Assembly (NCBI GenBank): GCA_016342285.1
Contig: JAEINQ010000014.1
Location: forward strand, 42,717 to 106,716
Length of the DNA stretch: 64,000 nt
Source of the DNA: Desulfobacterales bacterium
GTDB taxonomy: Bacteria > Desulfobacterota > Desulfobacteria > Desulfobacterales > JAEINQ01
Direction of reading: 5' to 3'
The translations under genes were made by a program, and so were the position numbers. The notes beneath the pieces were generated by a model that did no database searches, was not told the DNA's origin, and saw only the letters and a program-made list of their open reading frames with translations. Position 1 is the stretch's first letter; the number at the start of each line of letters is the position of its first letter. This document shows positions 26,832-35,879 of the stretch, in pieces.

Positions 26832-29402
26832 ATGAGGGACATGGCAAGTAATCGTATTCAGCGAATACGCAGGGCCTATCTTCAGGATTTGTCCGTCATA
26901 TCGATCGACCGGGCAAGGTATTACACCGAGAAATGGGAAGAGACACAAAAAAGCAATTTGTCGCGGGGCGAACGGGTAGCGCTTGCCATGGGCCATGTCT
27001 ATGAAAATATGGCCATCTGCATCCACCCCGATGATCGGATCGCGGGCACCTGGACAGAGAACTATGTGGGTATTCCGCTGGACCTGGAGCGCGGGTTATT
27101 CAACGATGTGATGGAAATCGAACTGGATCGGTTCTCCATGCTGAAACATCTGATCAAAACCAATATAAAATTTCTGGCCTATATGATCCGCCGCTACGGC
27201 CTGTCCGAATTCTACAACAATCTCCAGCAGACGAAAGCGGTGGGAGCCGCCATGCCGAGCATTGGGCTGAAGCCGGTTCATAAACGGGATGTAAATGCCT
27301 ATGTGATCAGCAAAAGCGATAAAAAAATCCTCCAGAAAGAACTTCTTCCCTACTGGAAAGGAAAGACGATTGTCGAGCTTTTCAAAAATGAAGTGGCGGT
27401 CTCTGATATCCATACCGGTGATACACGCAGTTTTATGGCCGCCCTCCCGGCGACAAATTCATACAATGAAACCGTAATTTCAACAGGCGCTGCCGTCGGA
27501 AACTGGCAAGGCCATGTGGTGCCCGATCACGAGGCTGTCCTTACGAAAGGTCTCCAGGGCATGCGGGAAGATGTCCAAGAGAAGGCAAAAAACAGTGATC
27601 TTTCCGAACCGGAACGCGCATTTTCAAATTCGCTCGAGATGGCCATCGAAGGAATCATTACCTACGCAAAAAGGCTTGTTCAAGCACTGGAAAAGCAGAT
27701 CGAGAAGGAATCGGACCCGCAGAAAAAAGACGTTCTTCAGGTGATGCTTGAAAACTGTAAAAAGGTACCGTTTTACCCGGCAGAATCCTTTTCCGAAGCA
27801 GTTCAGTCCTATTGGACGGAAAAGGTGGCCCTGGAGTTGGCCCTGCCCTTCAACGTACATACCCCCGGCAGGTTGGATCAGATATTTTATCCTTATTATC
27901 AGAAAGATATCGAAGCGGGAAGGATTACAAGAGAACAGGCATGCGAACTCCTGGAAGAGCTTTTCTTGAAAATTATGAGTCATAATATGCGTCCCTATTC
28001 CAACTATAATTCATATTTCTGTGCACGTTACGAAGGGTCCGAACCGGTTACGCTGGGCGGACTGACACCAGATGGCAAGGATGCGACCAATGAACTCACT
28101 TATGTCATGCTCGATGCAGCCGACAGATCCAAAACATGCCTCAATTTTGTGGTTCGTTTGCATAAAGACGCACCGGAAGAATTGTATCTGAAAGTTGCAG
28201 ACATGCAGTATAACGGTACCTGCAACGTATCGGTGATGAATGACGAACTCGCGATCAAGGCCATGGAAAAACGCGGCTATCCACATGAAGATGCCATCGG
28301 TTATGCCATGGCAAGCTGTGTGGACTGTTGTGTGCCCGGCAAAATGGGAAGCATGTCATTTTCCGCGGTTTTACTTTGCAGAATTCTGGATATGACGCTG
28401 AGAGACGGTGATGCCCGAACACTGGTGGGCACGGTAAAGGCGTCCGGGCTCAAAACGGGTGATCCTGACAGCTTTACCTCATTTGATCAGTTCGCGGATG
28501 CCTTTGTTGCCCAGGTGGCATTCCAGATTCGCAAAATCGCCGAAGCATCACGACTCAGAGACAAGGTTTATGCTCAATATCTCCCCTCTCCGCACATCTC
28601 GGCCTTTGTACAGGGGCCGCTTGCAAAGAAAAAAGATGTCACGCAGGGTGGCGGGGTTTATGACCTCGAGGGGATTCTTTTTATGAGCAGCATCGCCAAT
28701 GTGGTGGATTCGCTCTATGTGATCAAAAAACTGATCTTTGAAGACAAAAAATTTTCGTTCAAAAAGCTGGTGGAAGCCATTGATCATAATTTTTTGGGCC
28801 ATGAGGATCTACACCGAATGATCCTCGGCGTGGAAGGCAAATGGGGCAACGGGCATGCGGAGTCGGATGCAATTGCCAACATGATCACCAAAAGAATCTT
28901 TCAGGAAACCTTTCCCTATGAGACTTTCAAGGGTGGATTTATTGCACCGTTTGTAAATTCCATGACCTCGCACACGTATGACGGCCGGATGTGCATTGCA
29001 ACGCCCGATGGCAGAAAGGCGGCCAAACCCTTTGCGGCCAGCTGTAATCCGTACAACGTTGACAAGCACGGGCCTACGGGGGTGCTCCGCTCTGTTTCCG
29101 CCGTTGATTTCCTGGACACCCAGGGATGTGCGGTGAATATCCGGATGCATCCCTCGGCCATTGGAAAAGATTTGGAAACCCGCAAGAAATGGGTTTCGCT
29201 GATCAAGACCTTCTTTGACATGGGCGGTGGACAGCTCCAGCCGACGGTGGTTTCCACGGAAGTCCTGCGGGCTGCGCAGAAGGATCCGGAAACCTACCAG
29301 AATGTGACGGTCAAGGTGGGTGGCTATAGTGTGTACTTTACCGATCTGGGAAACGAGATTCAGGAAGAAGTAATTTCCAGATCCGAACATAGGGTTTTGT
29401 AG
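26832..29402 (+). CDS. Glycyl radical enzyme 2, paralogue in tandem
   Basis: A second full-length glycyl radical enzyme of 856 residues, clearly homologous along its whole length to the preceding one. The start ATG 26832 has an AAAAGAGGG site; 26826 and an ATG overlapping the upstream stop (26784) are alternatives. Active-site Cys in MASC496VDCCVPGK, again followed by Asp498 instead of Glu, and the radical Gly in VGG831YSVYF. The two paralogues share one activase. They may act on different stereoisomers, on successive substrates, or form a mixed dimer; the sequence alone cannot decide. Not a degraded copy: all motifs are intact. Confidence 0.87.
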   Translation: MRDMASNRIQRIRRAYLQDLSVISIDRARYYTEKWEETQKSNLSRGERVALAMGHVYENMAICIHPDDRIAGTWTENYVGIPLDLERGLFNDVMEIELDRFSMLKHLIKTNIKFLAYMIRRYGLSEFYNNLQQTKAVGAAMPSIGLKPVHKRDVNAYVISKSDKKILQKELLPYWKGKTIVELFKNEVAVSDIHTGDTRSFMAALPATNSYNETVISTGAAVGNWQGHVVPDHEAVLTKGLQGMREDVQEKAKNSDLSEPERAFSNSLEMAIEGIITYAKRLVQALEKQIEKESDPQKKDVLQVMLENCKKVPFYPAESFSEAVQSYWTEKVALELALPFNVHTPGRLDQIFYPYYQKDIEAGRITREQACELLEELFLKIMSHNMRPYSNYNSYFCARYEGSEPVTLGGLTPDGKDATNELTYVMLDAADRSKTCLNFVVRLHKDAPEELYLKVADMQYNGTCNVSVMNDELAIKAMEKRGYPHEDAIGYAMASCVDCCVPGKMGSMSFSAVLLCRILDMTLRDGDARTLVGTVKASGLKTGDPDSFTSFDQFADAFVAQVAFQIRKIAEASRLRDKVYAQYLPSPHISAFVQGPLAKKKDVTQGGGVYDLEGILFMSSIANVVDSLYVIKKLIFEDKKFSFKKLVEAIDHNFLGHEDLHRMILGVEGKWGNGHAESDAIANMITKRIFQETFPYETFKGGFIAPFVNSMTSHTYDGRMCIATPDGRKAAKPFAASCNPYNVDKHGPTGVLRSVSAVDFLDTQGCAVNIRMHPSAIGKDLETRKKWVSLIKTFFDMGGGQLQPTVVSTEVLRAAQKDPETYQNVTVKVGGYSVYFTDLGNEIQEEVISRSEHRVL

Positions 29403-29412
29403 TCGAGAAAAC

Positions 29413-30321
29413 ATGAACGGCATTATTTTTGATATACAGCACTATTCGGTTTATGACGGACCCGGTATCCGGACCTGTGTGTTTTTGAAAGGCTGTCCGC
29501 TGCGGTGTGCATGGTGCCACAACCCGGAGTCGCAGAAGCCCAAGGCAGAGATCTCTTATTTTAAGGATCGTTGTGCAGGTTGCGGCAGGTGCGTCGATGC
29601 ATGCCCCAATGAAGCGATTACGCTCACAAAAAAAGGGGTTGTGCGAGACAATGAAAAATGCACCGCCTGCGCCGAATGTGTCACGGCATGCGAGAACGGT
29701 GCAATGGAAAAGATCGGAAAAGAGGTCGGCGCAGAAGAGATTGCAGAGATTGTTGCCGGCGACAAGCTTTTTTATGACAACTCCGGGGGAGGCGTAACCA
29801 TATCCGGCGGAGAGCCGACCATGCAGGCCGGATTTCTGTTTTCGCTGCTGCAATCACTGAAAAACCGAGGCATACACACGGCCATAGAGACCTGCGGATT
29901 TTTTAAAGAAGCGCTCATCCGGGAGATTATCGATTTGACGGATCTCTTTCTCTTTGACATCAAGCATATGAATCAACAGGTGCATAAGAAATTCACCGGG
30001 GTGTCGAACCAGAAGATTTTATCGAATTTTGAAAAGATTCTCGCCCGAGCCGGCAGCGAACGGATCATCCCGAGAATACCGCTTATTCCGGGATTTAATA
30101 CCGATCCGGATTCAATCGATGAAATAATTATGTTTCTCCAACAGATCCTTTACCATGGGCCTGTGCATCTGATGCCGTACAATAAGATGGCAAAGACAAA
30201 ATATGAAAAAATCGGTAGGGGTCATCTCTATCAAGACATGGGAGAACTTTCGGATGAAAGGATCGATGCCATCATAAAAGAGATGGAAGGTCATTCATTT
30301 CATGTGGTGTGCAATCGATAA
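29413..30321 (+). CDS. Glycyl radical enzyme activase (radical SAM)
   Basis: Installs the glycyl radical on the two preceding enzymes using S-adenosylmethionine. The 302 residues start MNGIIFDIQHYSVYDGPGIR. The radical SAM motif is CPLRCAWC (CxxxCxxC). It is followed by two ferredoxin-type clusters (CAGCGRCVDACP and CTACAECVTAC), as in activases of the dehydratase branch. GGGVTISGGEPTMQ is the SAM-binding Gly-rich motif. The start lies 10 bases after the second enzyme's stop. Assignment is secure. Confidence 0.93.
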   Translation: MNGIIFDIQHYSVYDGPGIRTCVFLKGCPLRCAWCHNPESQKPKAEISYFKDRCAGCGRCVDACPNEAITLTKKGVVRDNEKCTACAECVTACENGAMEKIGKEVGAEEIAEIVAGDKLFYDNSGGGVTISGGEPTMQAGFLFSLLQSLKNRGIHTAIETCGFFKEALIREIIDLTDLFLFDIKHMNQQVHKKFTGVSNQKILSNFEKILARAGSERIIPRIPLIPGFNTDPDSIDEIIMFLQQILYHGPVHLMPYNKMAKTKYEKIGRGHLYQDMGELSDERIDAIIKEMEGHSFHVVCNR

Positions 30322-30440
30322 CCCTATCGTTGCAAAAGCCGGAGGGCTCCAGAGCCCAGGCGCAAAGGGTGAAGCCGTAGTGCTTTACTGCAAACCCTTT
30401 GCAACGCCGGATCTGGAGTTCTCCGACTTTCCCGTAGGGT
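30321..30440. repeat. 120-bp imperfect inverted repeat inside the catabolic locus
   Basis: Matching arms are ACCCTATCG with CGTAGGGT (outermost), GCCGGAGGGCTCCAGA with TCTGGAGTTCTCCG, and GGCGCAAAGGGT with AACCCTTTGCAACGCC, closing on GAAGCCGTAGTGCTTTACTG. It follows the activase stop directly and precedes the alcohol dehydrogenase gene by about 160 bases. It could be a transcript-stabilising or terminating hairpin, or an inserted non-coding element. Confidence 0.75.
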
Positions 30441-30600
30441 AAAAAACACCGGAGAAATCATTGGGCTTTCAGAAATTCACCGGCGATGCAATCCAGACAT
30501 GGTCGACAAAGCACGTTTTTACATTACAGTTTTAGAGTTCAAACCGTTTTATGCGTGTATTTTATGCAACCATGGGGATAACAAAGACAGGGAATGAGAT

Positions 30601-31779
30601 ATGAAAAAATTCATCATTGCAAGGACGCCGAAATTGGTGTTTGCGGCGGGCGGCATCACAGAGGTTCACAATATTGTCTCGCAATTTGGGAAGACAGTGC
30701 TCATCATTACCGGTGGATCTTCTTTGGAGGCAACCGGAAAATGGGACGAGATTGTCAGGATACTCAACCATGGCGATATCGTCTTCTATCATACATTGTT
30801 GCAGGGTGAACCGACTCCGGAGTTTGTCGATGCGACCACGGACAGGTTTCGAGAAAAAGACATCGATGTAGTGCTTTCCATCGGCGGCGGAAGCGTATTG
30901 GATGCCGGCAAAGCGGTTTCCGCGATGCTCACACAGGAGGTATCGGTAACCGAGTTTATAGAAGGCATTGGTGCCAAAATCCATGACGGAAGAAAACGTC
31001 CATTTATTGCCATCCCCACCACTTCGGGAACAGGAAGTGAGGCGACGAAAAACGCCGTGCTCAAAAGGATGGGCGCAAATGGCTTCAAGAAGTCCTTCCG
31101 CCATGACAATTTTGTACCGGATATCGCACTCATTGATCCCGAGCTTACGATTTCATGTCCGGCACAGGTTACGGCGGCATGCGGGATGGATGCCTTTAGC
31201 CATCTCTTGGAATCCTATCTGAGCCCGCGTGCAAATCCCATGACCGATGCGTTGGCCTATAGCGGCCTGGGCATGCTCAAGGACAACCTCGTTCCTGCAT
31301 GCACTTCCGGCACCGACAATGTCGATGTGAGGGCAGGTATGGCCTATGCGGCCTACCTCTCCGGTATTGTATTAGCCAATGCAGGGCTTGGCGTAATCCA
31401 TGGTTTTGCCTCTGTAATCGGCGGATTTTTTGATATTCCGCACGGCGTGGTCTGCGGGGCCTTGCTTTGTTCCGCCACGAAAAAAAATGTTGCGGCACTT
31501 GCCGAGCGAGAACCCGAGGGGGTCGGGCTGGAAAAATATGCCCGACTGGGTGCACTTTTTTCCGGGAAACCGTATCGAGCGGCGGAAAAAGCGGTTCTGG
31601 CCGATACATTTACGGAGATCGTCTACGCGTGGACCGATCTCTTGGGAATTAAGCGATTTGGCGAATATGGGGTAGAAGGTCCCGATGTGGACAAGATTGT
31701 TGAAAAGACCAGGAGCAGGGATAACCCCATCGAACTGACCAAACAGGAAATAAGAGAAGTATTTGTGGAGAGGATTTAA
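30601..31779 (+). CDS. Iron-containing alcohol dehydrogenase
   Basis: NAD(P)H-linked, Fe-dependent alcohol dehydrogenase of the group III type. Marks: VLSIGGGSVLDAGKA (dinucleotide binding), PFIAIPTTSGTGSEATKNAV, and the metal-binding histidines in GMDAFSHLLESY and GLGVIHGFASVIGGFFDIPHG. The 392 residues are normal. In this locus it could reduce acetaldehyde released by the aldolase to ethanol, disposing of the NADH made from glyceraldehyde 3-phosphate, or act on the polyol or deoxy sugar itself. Its end is one base from the start of the kinase. Confidence 0.9.
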   Translation: MKKFIIARTPKLVFAAGGITEVHNIVSQFGKTVLIITGGSSLEATGKWDEIVRILNHGDIVFYHTLLQGEPTPEFVDATTDRFREKDIDVVLSIGGGSVLDAGKAVSAMLTQEVSVTEFIEGIGAKIHDGRKRPFIAIPTTSGTGSEATKNAVLKRMGANGFKKSFRHDNFVPDIALIDPELTISCPAQVTAACGMDAFSHLLESYLSPRANPMTDALAYSGLGMLKDNLVPACTSGTDNVDVRAGMAYAAYLSGIVLANAGLGVIHGFASVIGGFFDIPHGVVCGALLCSATKKNVAALAEREPEGVGLEKYARLGALFSGKPYRAAEKAVLADTFTEIVYAWTDLLGIKRFGEYGVEGPDVDKIVEKTRSRDNPIELTKQEIREVFVERI

Positions 31780-31780
31780 C

Positions 31781-33268
31781 ATGAATATTCTGGCCATTGA
31801 TCTGGGCACCCAGAGTGTAAGGGCCGCTGTGGTATCCATACAGGGGGAGATCAAGGGGATCGAACAGATCAAACAGGAGGTTGATGTTCCGTATCCGGGA
31901 TGGGCACAGCAGGATCCAAACAAGTGGTGGGAGATGGCTGCATCCATGATTCGCACTGTTTTGAAAAAAACGGATACCCCTCCGGAAGCTATTGCCGCTA
32001 TCTGTTCCTGCGGCCAGATGATCGGACCGACGGGCATAGACGATACCGGCACGGTAACCACCGGGCGGACCCAGCTCTGGTGTGACAAACGCTGTGAGGA
32101 TCAGTGTGAGGTCTTCCGTAAACGATTCGGTGAAACCATGCTTTCTCGGATAACGGCAAATCCGCCGACCGTCGGCGCGGGTGGGTTAAAGGTGCGCTGG
32201 CTCCTGGAAAATCAAAAGGATCGGTATGACAAAACCAGGTTTTTCCTGTCTCCGAAGGACTTTATCAATTACAAACTCACCGGGGTGGCTGCCACCGATT
32301 TCAGCGAGGCTTCCGCCACTTTTCTATGGGATGCATCTATAGATGCCTATTCGGAAGAGATGGCGGATATGCTGGGTCTTGATCTTTCCAAATTTCCCCC
32401 GGTAGCCAAATCGTATGAGATCATCGGCAAGGTTACAGCGGCTGCGGCACGTGAGGCCGGCCTTGTACCCGGAATACCGGTGATGGCCGGTGGCGGCGAT
32501 TTCCTGGTCTCGCTGATCTGTCTTGGACTCACGGGCGCGGGTGATGCGGTGGAAATGTCCGGCACGTCAACGCTCTTTGTGGTGCACAGAGACAAGCCCA
32601 TCGTTCATCCTTTCGTTCAGAATCTCCGGCACGTGCTAGGTGGATGGGTTCCATTTTTCATGCTGGACTGCGGGGGACTGAGCATGAAGTGGTGTCATGA
32701 TCTGATTGCCTCGGCCCGCGATGCGGATACACCCTATGAAGAACTGATTGCCATGGCAGAGGAAATCCCTGCCGGCGCGGAAGGTTTGATCTTCTACCCT
32801 TATATGCTGGGAGAAAGACGGAGGGAAAATGTTCATTCCATGGGCGGGTTCCTGGGTATAACACTGAACCACTCGGCCGCCCATTTTATCAGAGCCGTGA
32901 TGGAGGGGGTTGCCCTGGCAATAGGCATGAACGTAGAAGTATTCACGGAGATCGGTGTAAAAATTGAAACAATCTGTTGTGTGGGCGGCGCCACACGCAA
33001 TCACCTCTGGAACCAGATTAAGGCCGATGTACTGCAGACACCGATTAAACTTACCGATGAGCCTGAAGCCACGCTCATCGGCGCCGGATTGCTGGGAGCC
33101 CTCGGGGTGGGCCTGATCGACGACATCGGCATGGTCGCAAAAAAACGCCAAACGACAATGAGGCGACTGCTCCCGAATCCCGAAAACAAAAAAATCTATC
33201 AGAATATGCTGTCTGAGTTCAAACGTGTATATGAACATATGCTGGGATTCTGGCAGGAATGCGAATAA
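31781..33268 (+). CDS. FGGY family carbohydrate kinase
   Basis: ATP-dependent sugar kinase of the xylulokinase/glycerol kinase fold. The start ATG 31781 follows the stop of the dehydrogenase. The phosphate motif IDLGTQSVRAAVV lies at the N-terminus. PGWAQQDPNKWWE and QLWCDKRCEDQ fit the family, the catalytic Asp is in VMAGGGDFLVSL, and the second-domain adenosine motif is CVGGATRNHLWNQIKADVL. The 495 residues are normal. The true substrate is unknown; with DeoC downstream, a 2-deoxypentose is the most economical proposal, otherwise a ketopentose. Confidence 0.88.
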   Translation: MNILAIDLGTQSVRAAVVSIQGEIKGIEQIKQEVDVPYPGWAQQDPNKWWEMAASMIRTVLKKTDTPPEAIAAICSCGQMIGPTGIDDTGTVTTGRTQLWCDKRCEDQCEVFRKRFGETMLSRITANPPTVGAGGLKVRWLLENQKDRYDKTRFFLSPKDFINYKLTGVAATDFSEASATFLWDASIDAYSEEMADMLGLDLSKFPPVAKSYEIIGKVTAAAAREAGLVPGIPVMAGGGDFLVSLICLGLTGAGDAVEMSGTSTLFVVHRDKPIVHPFVQNLRHVLGGWVPFFMLDCGGLSMKWCHDLIASARDADTPYEELIAMAEEIPAGAEGLIFYPYMLGERRRENVHSMGGFLGITLNHSAAHFIRAVMEGVALAIGMNVEVFTEIGVKIETICCVGGATRNHLWNQIKADVLQTPIKLTDEPEATLIGAGLLGALGVGLIDDIGMVAKKRQTTMRRLLPNPENKKIYQNMLSEFKRVYEHMLGFWQECE

Positions 33269-33283
33269 ATATGGAGGAGCAAA

Positions 33284-33982
33284 ATGAAACCAAGTGCATC
33301 TGATATCGCCCGCATGATTGACTTCAGTATTGTCCGGCCGGAAGTGGATACCACCGAGTTGCAGGCGTTTGCTCGAAGTGCCAAAAAGTACCGCTTTATC
33401 GGTGCCTATGTTTTACCCTACTTCGTCTCTGAGCTTTCCGCCTTGCTCGAAGGGGAAGACGATATCATGATTGGGACCGGTGTCGGTTTTCCTTTCGGCA
33501 ACAACAAAACCGCGGTCAAGGTGCATGAAGCGAAGCTCGCGCTGGCCGATGGCTGTCAAGAACTCGACATGGTAATCAACATCTCTGCCTTGCTCTCGGG
33601 CCGCTACCCGTATGTGGAAGATGATATCCGGGCCGTGGTGGATGCGGCCGGCGGAAAGACCGTAAAGGTGATTCTGGAAGTGCACTACCTCACAGCGTTT
33701 GACATCCAAAAAGGCTGTGAGTGCTGTATCAACGCCGGAGCCCATTTTGTAAAAACCGCCACCGGTAACGCGGAAAGCGGGGCCACTGTAGAAAACATCG
33801 CGCTGATCAAATCGTTTGTCGGTGATGCGATCCAGGTCAAGGCTTCCGGAGGCGTTCGTGACCTGAAAACGCTTCTCGAAATGAACAAGCTCGGAGCGAC
33901 AAGGTTCGGCATTAGCGCGAGTTCCACGTTAAAGATCATGGAGGAGTGCGATTCTCTGCCTGCCGGATTGGCAAAACCATAA
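33284..33982 (+). CDS. deoC: Deoxyribose-phosphate aldolase
   Basis: Class I aldolase splitting 2-deoxyribose 5-phosphate into glyceraldehyde 3-phosphate and acetaldehyde. Catalytic residues are visible: Asp in CQELDMVINISAL, Schiff-base Lys in AHFVKTATGN, and the second Lys in VKASGGVRDL. The 232 residues are normal. A clear GGAGG site precedes the ATG, 15 bases after the kinase stop. It is the last gene of the locus and the strongest clue to the pathway, since it requires a 2-deoxy sugar phosphate as substrate. Confidence 0.9.
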   Translation: MKPSASDIARMIDFSIVRPEVDTTELQAFARSAKKYRFIGAYVLPYFVSELSALLEGEDDIMIGTGVGFPFGNNKTAVKVHEAKLALADGCQELDMVINISALLSGRYPYVEDDIRAVVDAAGGKTVKVILEVHYLTAFDIQKGCECCINAGAHFVKTATGNAESGATVENIALIKSFVGDAIQVKASGGVRDLKTLLEMNKLGATRFGISASSTLKIMEECDSLPAGLAKP

Positions 33983-33990
33983 CTTCCAGT

Positions 33991-34110
33991 TGCTCAAGAT
34001 CTGCAGGTCCATTCGCGAAGCGATGCGAAGCTGTTGGCGGTCAGGCCGACCGCCCAACAAGTCTTTTCTGTCCTGCCCGGCGTAGCCTTCAGGCGAAGCG
34101 GGGTCCGCGA
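33991..34110. repeat. Dispersed intergenic repeat, copy 1
   Basis: TGCTCAAGATCTGCAGGTCC followed by ATTCGCGAAGCGATGCGAA and a short GC-rich inverted repeat (TGTTGGCGGTC ... GACCGCC) recurs almost exactly at 40260-40340. Both copies end in a stretch containing GCGATGGTCTGCG. No coding capacity is visible. Confidence 0.7.
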
Positions 34111-34174
34111 TGGTCTGCGGTTGATGATCGAATGGGGGCATATTTATCCTGTATCGGTTTGTATTTTAGGGTGT

Positions 34175-34645
34175 TTACACGAACTGAAGCGGCCCCCCCG
34201 GCACTTTTAAGGAGCCGTCGACCATGTGGTTCATGGTCTGGGGTCGCGTCAGTTCCTGGCAGAGCAACTCCTTGACTCCCCGCCTGAATTCGCCCTTGTC
34301 GATGGGCCGATGGGTTCCCATGACCAGATCCAGATTCGGGAAGGCCTTGGCCACGACGGCTGTGTATTGATTGATGAACGGACAAAGGGCCGTCATGCAG
34401 TATGAAAAGTGGAGGGCGTCGGCCTTGTAGGCGGCAATCGCCTCGACCCGGGGCAAAATTTTCTCCGGTGCGGCCAGGGTCGGGCAGCCGGCGCAGGTGA
34501 TCATTCCGATGAGGTCCAGGGATTCCTCTTTGGGGTATTTTTCGAAAAACCCCCTCCGTTTGCGCATATCTCCCAGGCAGACAACCGAGGCGCAATGGGT
34601 GTTTTGGGTGCAGTTGGCACATGTGATGATGCCGATTCGGGCCAT
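34175..34645 (-). CDS. CGGC domain protein
   Basis: A small Cys-rich, probably metal- or cluster-binding cytoplasmic protein. ATG 34645 has a GGAGG site; the longer open frame upstream is not needed. Start MARIGIITCANCTQNTHCAS, then VCLGDMRKRRGFFEKYPKEE and the motif MITCAGCPTLAAPEKILPR, followed by SYCMTALCPF and GTHRP, as in the CGGC (PF08821-like) family of strict anaerobes. The 156 residues fit. Biochemical role is unknown. It lies 54 bases downstream of the Fe-S/LuxR regulator gene on the same strand, so the two may be co-transcribed. Confidence 0.8.
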   Translation of the reverse strand: MARIGIITCANCTQNTHCASVVCLGDMRKRRGFFEKYPKEESLDLIGMITCAGCPTLAAPEKILPRVEAIAAYKADALHFSYCMTALCPFINQYTAVVAKAFPNLDLVMGTHRPIDKGEFRRGVKELLCQELTRPQTMNHMVDGSLKVPGGPLQFV

Positions 34646-34699
34646 GGAGACCTCCTTAATTTTAGGCAATTTTGGCATTTAAGGCATTTCGAATTGGAA

Positions 34700-35635
34700 T
34701 CAGAGGATGCCGTGCCGGGTGGCCAGCACCGCCGCCTGGGTGCGGTCGTTCACGCCGAGCTTGTTGAAGATGTGGATCACATGGCTTTTGACCGTATGGG
34801 GGCTGATAAACAGGGCCGCGGCAATTTCCACATTGGTGTGCCCCTCGGCAACCCTCCGAAGGACTTCGATTTCACGATCCGACAGGCCGAATCTGGGCTC
34901 GAGCCGGTATCGGGGATCAATGTGGTCCGGTATGGGGGCGGCGGTGGGTGCCGGTTCGGTTGGGCCTTGGGCGATTTTATCCGTATGGGGACGGTGGGTT
35001 TGGAACCGTTTCGGCCGGGTCTCGATGGTCACAGTGGAGCGGATGGCGCCGGCGGTATCGTAAACCGGATAGACCACTTGCGCCGAGAGGGGTTCGCCCA
35101 GGTCGGGGCAGGCTTCGGGGGTCACCGTCTTTCGGTTCAATGCCACAGCAAAGGACTGGCAGGTCATATAACCGCATTTGCCGCAGTTGGTCCGAGGCAG
35201 GATTTTGAGCAGGTCGACCACTGATGTGGGCCGTAGCTTTTCATGGTTGGGCTCGATGCTCGCCCTGCGGCTATCGATGTCGTTGATCAGGACCATGAGT
35301 CGATGGGAAAACGCCAGGACCTGATCACGATCCTCAAAGAAATAAGCCGACGCGCTGTTGGGGTAGAGAAAGCAGCGCCGGTCGTCTATGGTCAGCCGAA
35401 CGTGTTCCGGATGTTCGTAGTAGACGGCGTTTTCCACCACTGCGTTGAGGTAGGGAAAAAGGTCGGCAATGTCGGCATCGAGCTTGAACGCCCCGCTCCA
35501 GAAACAACCGGTTTCGTCCTTTTCTCCTGCACATCGCTGATAATTTGTCGGAGCCTCCAATCGGAGATCCGAAATGTTTTTAAGCAGGCCCATGGGGTCA
35601 TTCCCGTTTGTGTCCGAGTCATTTCCCGTCTCCAT
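34700..35635 (-). CDS. LuxR-type regulator with an N-terminal iron-sulfur domain
   Basis: A 311-residue regulator with unusual architecture. Residues 16-125 form a domain with Cys35, Cys44 and Cys88. Residues 145-178 form a Fes4-type cluster motif, LPRTNC151GKCGYMTCQSFA with a fourth Cys at 176 (Cx2Cx4Cx16C), like the [4Fe-4S] domain of the corrinoid iron-sulfur protein. After a Pro-rich linker, residues 245-310 are a canonical LuxR helix-turn-helix (LSDREIEVLRRVAEGHTNVE, then ISPHTVKSHVIHIFNKLGV). This suggests a transcription factor whose activity responds to redox or cluster state. No REC or autoinducer domain is present. Start choice is uncertain (M15 is an alternative). Confidence 0.82.
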   Translation of the reverse strand: METGNDSDTNGNDPMGLLKNISDLRLEAPTNYQRCAGEKDETGCFWSGAFKLDADIADLFPYLNAVVENAVYYEHPEHVRLTIDDRRCFLYPNSASAYFFEDRDQVLAFSHRLMVLINDIDSRRASIEPNHEKLRPTSVVDLLKILPRTNCGKCGYMTCQSFAVALNRKTVTPEACPDLGEPLSAQVVYPVYDTAGAIRSTVTIETRPKRFQTHRPHTDKIAQGPTEPAPTAAPIPDHIDPRYRLEPRFGLSDREIEVLRRVAEGHTNVEIAAALFISPHTVKSHVIHIFNKLGVNDRTQAAVLATRHGIL

Positions 35636-35879
35636 GGATCATAGGGCGACGGTTACCCAAAATCATCCCCCATTCGGGGGGTTTTGAATCCGTTCGGGGA
35701 TCATCCGCCCTCCAGCCGTTAAAGGGTAGTGGCCTCACGGGTCATCATACCCAATGTCCCCGGATCTTCCAATCACACAACGATCAAACAACCGGTATCT
35801 AAGTAACATCATGATATAACAGCAATTCATATTCCTAAACGGTTTCGGACCGCCAACACAATCAAACAACGATCAAGCA

